13,517 bases of DNA from Parcubacteria group bacterium (GTDB lineage Bacteria; Patescibacteriota; Minisyncoccia; UBA6257; JACRHY01), in NCBI GenBank assembly GCA_016215765.1, contig JACRHY010000015.1, positions 1 to 13,517 on the forward strand, given 5' to 3'. The translations under genes were made by a program, and so were the position numbers. The notes under the pieces are model-generated. The model made no database searches. It saw nothing but the letters and a program-made list of their open reading frames with translations, and was not told where the DNA came from. Of this stretch, positions 13,300 to 13,517 are shown piece by piece. The stretch's first letter is position 1. Each line of letters opens with the position of its first letter.

Positions 13300-13328
13300 A
13301 TTATACAATGTTTTGTAAGTTTTGTAAA
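13300..13328 (-). promoter_or_regulatory. Sigma70-type promoter of the permease, leaderless
   Basis: Minus strand TTTACA (13323-13328), exactly 17 nt, TATAAT (13300-13305). Eight bases separate the -10 from the ATG at 13291, so the transcript should start within a base or two of the start codon. Confidence 0.75.
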
Positions 13329-13387
13329 AGGTTTTATAAAAGCGCAAATTCTTTCCGCGGTGTGTATTAGACGAAGTTCGAATGTAT

Positions 13388-13417
13388 TTCGGGCAAAATC
13401 CGCAGGATTTTGACGAA
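13388..13417. repeat. Hairpin repeat in non-coding DNA
   Basis: Perfect arms AAAATCC/GGATTTT around GCA (13395-13411), extended by TTCG (13388-13391) against CGAA (13414-13417) with small bulges. No T-run follows, so it is not a terminator. Confidence 0.7.
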
Positions 13418-13434
13418 TGACACTTGCGCCTCGG

Positions 13435-13457
13435 CCGCGCGCGCCTTGCTCGCGCGG
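13435..13457. repeat. GC-rich hairpin in non-coding DNA
   Basis: Arms CCGCGCG (13435-13441) and CGCGCGG (13451-13457) with a 9-nt loop. Confidence 0.55.
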
Positions 13458-13517
13458 GACAAAACCCAAAAATTTCCTATCATTTTTATTTGCGGCTCCC
13501 CCCACACCCCCCGCCGC

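Larger units (their letters stand above)
13329..13517. other. Non-coding stretch with hairpins at the window end
   Basis: Upstream of the permease promoter I see no credible gene on either strand. The stretch holds the two hairpins described separately, short inverted bits such as CGAAGTTCG near 13373, and ends in a C-rich run with little G before the window stops. The next gene, if any, starts beyond the window. Confidence 0.6.

Noticed and set aside
13269..13505. Minus-strand open frame of 78 codons upstream of the permease
   Set aside because: It starts on a GTG in a C-rich run, overlaps the permease promoter and start, has no SD and translates the hairpin repeats.

Overview
The window looks like a piece of a small, compact bacterial genome from the Candidate Phyla Radiation (Patescibacteria, most like Parcubacteria). 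This is an inference from style: tightly packed genes, several starts without Shine-Dalgarno sites, an M16 peptidase / AI-2E / MetG / TatD / LeuS mix, a REP-type (Y1) transposase, and short GC-rich palindromes of the CCTGCCTG...CAGGCAGG type inserted in frame in a housekeeping gene. No rRNA, tRNA, CRISPR array or phage module was seen.

Layout. 9-710 (-): REP-associated tyrosine transposase, AT-rich relative to the rest, with one 23-bp palindrome inside the gene and a second in its promoter. 889-1818 (+): secreted trypsin-like protease with a complete triad, closed by a terminator. 1913-4213 (+): M16 zinc peptidase and an AI-2E-type membrane protein, probably one unit. 4215-4709 (-): small membrane protein of unknown function. 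4768-7106 (+): metG and a TatD-family hydrolase, joined through five copies of AAACCCT. 7151-8095 (-): short alanine dehydrogenase, divergent from leuS. 8231-11404 (+): leuS followed closely by two small zinc-ribbon proteins that appear to be related to each other, then a strong terminator. 11475-12530 (-): HtrA/DegP-like protease interrupted by one in-frame TAA. 12557-13291 (-): TauE/SafE (TSUP) permease. 13292-13517: promoter of the permease, then non-coding DNA with hairpins.

How it works together. The window is mostly housekeeping: two aminoacyl-tRNA synthetases, envelope proteolysis (S1 protease, M16, HtrA) and small-molecule transport. No clear multi-gene novel system is present. The most interesting signals are (1) the transposase's own palindrome lying exactly between the -35 and -10 of its promoter, (2) leuS acting as a landing site for palindromes and AT-rich simple repeats that stay in frame, (3) the paired zinc-ribbon genes behind leuS, and (4) a split start-site grammar: some genes have perfect SD sites, others a TATAAT box 6-8 bases before the start codon, implying leaderless mRNAs.
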